Assembly: GCA_026770595.1 (NCBI GenBank)
Contig: MU633879.1
Coordinates: 1 to 20,685 of the forward strand
DNA from: Ochromonadaceae sp. CCMP2298
Taxonomy: Eukaryota; Sar; Synurophyceae; Ochromonadales; Ochromonadaceae
Reading direction: 5' to 3'
DNA: 20,685 nucleotides
The number at the start of each line of letters is the position of its first letter. Position 1 is the stretch's first letter. The position numbers and the translations under genes are program-made. Shown here in pieces: positions 19,201 through 20,685 of the stretch. The notes under the pieces are model-generated. The model had not been told where the DNA came from and did not search any database. It worked only from the letters and a program-made list of their open reading frames with translations.

Positions 19201-20258
19201 AACCTGGGAAAGAATCGGCGCGACCAGCTGCCTCGACAGGAGGAAGAGTGGGCAGCGGCACTGGAGGAGACGATCTTCCTCGTCCTCACAGACCTGAATT
19301 TCTACCTAGTGCGCACGGACTTTGGCAATAACGAGATGTTCTGTGACGCACCGGTGCCTACGGTTATTCGCTCGCACAGTCTGCAGACGCTCAGGTACGC
19401 GCACTGGTACTTGCACTCTGCTCCCTGCACTCTGCTCTCTCAACTCTGCTCTCTCCTCTCTCCACTCTAACAGTGTTCACTGTTTTGCTGTTTACCAATC
19501 ATCCTGCCCCCCACTCACAATCACATAATCACACACACTAACGCTCATTATACACACAACACCCCCCACAAACACACATGCACAGCGTGTGCACAATATT
19601 CTTCGGATTCCAGCGCTGCATCCTCGGGTTCGGCGCCGAATCGCAGTACACAGCCCTGGTGGACGAAGCCCTCTCCCGCAGCGACGAGGCCGATGGAAAG
19701 GAGGCCGTTTTGAAGGGAGAGCGCGTGGATTTCCAGTATATGGTGCTTACGCGAGAAAAGACGCGCACTTATCCGCTGATAACGAGGGTACCCAAAGCGG
19801 CCAACGTGCAGCGGGGGGCGTTTCATCCCATCCCCCTACCAAACGTGAAGATCGACAATAAGGACTTCCAATTAGTAGAAAGGGTTATGCAGTTTACACT
19901 CTCCCTGGGTGGCGACCACGACATTGTGCACTACCAGATGTGCTATCAGACGTGGAGAAAGAAGCCCGGTGTGAAGGTGCCCCGCACAGTTATACTGACG
20001 CAGTCGCTGCTCATACTCTCCACTGAGGAGCTGCACCGGCCCGACATACAGCTGGAGGTGCTGGACACCGCGGCTCTAGGCGAGGTACAGAAGATATTCA
20101 TGGACGAAAACCCCCTCTACGTTACGTTCGTATTCAAGTCCAGCGCGCTCTTCGGGAAGACACGCAAGTGGCGGCTGTGCACAGACAGTCGCGCAACTAG
20201 CACGCGCCTGCAGGAGGAGTGTCGGCGAGCGTGTAGCGAGAAAGGCAACGATGTTTGA
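16248..20258 (+). CDS. STK11IP/nischarin-like protein: LRRs, disordered middle, C-terminal PH-like region (three exons)
   Basis: Exons are 16248-18883, 19065-19394 and 19586-20258, both introns phase 2, giving 1212 aa. Introns start gtacgt and gtacgc and end ctccag and gcacag. Residues about 90-290 hold leucine-rich repeats (LLHLQLSNCGLANL, VQHLDLSHNTISHI, LRILDLSHNRIRVL, VTHLSLAHNEIESL) with the cap LEGVRLRGNPV. Then comes YPSLDGKNMSRKEKVFFK, as in STK11IP. Residues about 370-780 are low complexity, with an Arg/Glu/Gln run near 540. From about 880 a folded region follows (EETIFLVLTDLNFYLVRTD, later RTVILTQSLLILSTEELHRP) resembling the C-terminal PH-like modules of STK11IP. Animal STK11IP binds LKB1 and acts at lysosomes; whether that role applies here is unknown. 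The order of blocks is the main evidence. A lysine/glycine-rich insertion (19150-19220) splits the C-terminal module. Confidence 0.75.
18899..19040 (+). repeat. Pyrimidine microsatellite and CA run inside an intron
   Basis: The intron at 18884-19064 contains repeated ctatctcc/ctatctct words (about 18899-18965), then a cacacaca run (about 19021-19037). It ends with aacaactaacacgctctccag, where CTAAC is a likely branch site. The composition is C/T/A with very little G. Confidence 0.8.
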
Positions 20259-20436
20259 AAACACCCGTTATTAAATGAAGTGCATTTTACTCTTAGTCTT
20301 CAAAAGGAGTCAAAATGTCTAACGATCGATCTGATCTTAAATTCTAAGCAATCGAGGATACCTCCGCACCCTTCGCTGTGGCGGTTTGGGGGTTAGGTCC
20401 TGCTCCTGCCCCTGCTCCTGCTCTAGAGGTGGGAAC
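20259..20436. other. Tail-to-tail intergenic region at right end
   Basis: This 178-bp gap separates the stop of the LRR/PH gene from the stop of the repeat-protein gene on the other strand. A gctcctgcccctgctcctgctc run lies at about 20400-20422. No further feature is visible. Confidence 0.5.
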
Positions 20437-20685
20437 CTACGGATCAGCGGGCTCCTCCTTGCGAGGCCCCTTGGGCTTCTTGGTGTGGTGGGGCTTCTTG
20501 GTTCCCTGCTTGGGCCTCCGAGTGGGAGTCGCAGTGGGCTTCCAATTAGGAGCGTCAGTAGGAGGATTCTTGGGCTTCCAGGTGGGTTTATCGGTGGGGG
20601 GCTCTGTCCAAGTCTCGGTAGGCTTCCAGGTGGGTTTGTCGGTGGGGGGCTCTGTCCAAGTCTCGGTAGGCTTCCAGGTGGGTTT
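20437..20685 (-). CDS. Trp/Thr/Pro/Lys repeat protein, C-terminal 82 residues, cut by window end
   Basis: The minus strand from the window edge down to the tag stop at 20439-20437 is open for 82 codons, with no start inside the window. The first part is a tandem 16-residue repeat, KPTWKPTETWTEPPTD, present in two full copies and a third that decays. A basic tail follows (RRPKQGTKKPHHTKKPKGPR), ending EEPADP. Repeat, reading frame and stop agree, so I take it as coding. I do not recognise the family. Pro/Thr-rich repeats with regular Trp and Lys are common in secreted, wall or adhesive proteins, but there is no signal peptide to see here. The N-terminus and any introns lie beyond the window. 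Confidence 0.7.
   Translation of the reverse strand, partial: KPTWKPTETWTEPPTDKPTWKPTETWTEPPTDKPTWKPKNPPTDAPNWKPTATPTRRPKQGTKKPHHTKKPKGPRKEEPADP
20590..20685 (-). repeat. 48-bp tandem repeat, two full units
   Basis: Units at 20685-20638 and 20637-20590 are identical except for the last base (gac versus gat). A third, diverged unit starts at 20589. The array reaches the window edge, so it may be much longer. The 48-bp period equals 16 codons, keeping frame. Confidence 0.93.

Noticed and set aside
1-20685. Prokaryotic systems such as CRISPR arrays, defence islands, phage or operons
   Set aside because: Gene structure is eukaryotic with introns; the repeats seen are coding or intronic low complexity and there are no spacer-like arrays.

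Overview
The window is nuclear DNA from a unicellular eukaryote, most likely a flagellated alga. Ten spliceosomal introns with GT..AG borders and CTAAC/CTAAT-like branch sites join exons that encode eukaryotic proteins. The gene products include a U4/U6.U5 tri-snRNP protein (SART1/Snu66), an axonemal protein (CFAP70), an STK11IP-like LRR/PH protein and a bacterial-type S16 ribosomal protein of the organelle-targeted kind. One small protein starts with a signal peptide, then a transit-like stretch, then a second hydrophobic segment ending in AFA. That layout suggests delivery to the thylakoid lumen of a secondary plastid (stramenopile, haptophyte or cryptophyte type). The lineage is inferred from these features only; no rRNA or organelle DNA is present to fix it.

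Layout from left to right: (1) the start of an S16 gene on the minus strand, cut by the window edge (1-110); (2) a divergent, four-exon PH-domain gene on the plus strand (536-4585); (3) a convergent three-exon SART1/Snu66 gene on the minus strand (4996-7325); (4) an AT-rich gap holding a long, about 91% matched inverted repeat that looks like a MITE or foldback element (about 7555-7836); (5) a three-exon minus-strand gene for an unrecognised low-complexity protein (7893-10780); (6) a single-exon plus-strand gene for a Cys-rich, probably lumenal plastid protein (11289-11693); (7) a two-exon CFAP70 gene on the minus strand (12064-15824); (8) a three-exon STK11IP/nischarin-like gene on the plus strand (16248-20258); (9) the 3' end of a minus-strand gene with a 48-bp tandem repeat, cut by the right edge (20437-20685).

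The genome is gene-dense. Genes alternate in orientation with gaps of about 180-570 bp, so head-to-head promoters and tail-to-tail 3' ends dominate. There is no operon and no single pathway; the neighbours cover splicing, translation, cilium motility, membrane/phosphoinositide-type binding and plastid function. Many proteins carry long Ser/Gly/Ala/charged low-complexity stretches built from short DNA repeats, and several introns are strikingly poor in G on the sense strand. The items most worth a second look are the inverted-repeat element, the Trp/Thr/Pro repeat protein at the right edge, the orphan gene at 7893-10780 and the Cys-rich plastid protein. I saw no CRISPR array, tRNA, rRNA or defence-like cassette.
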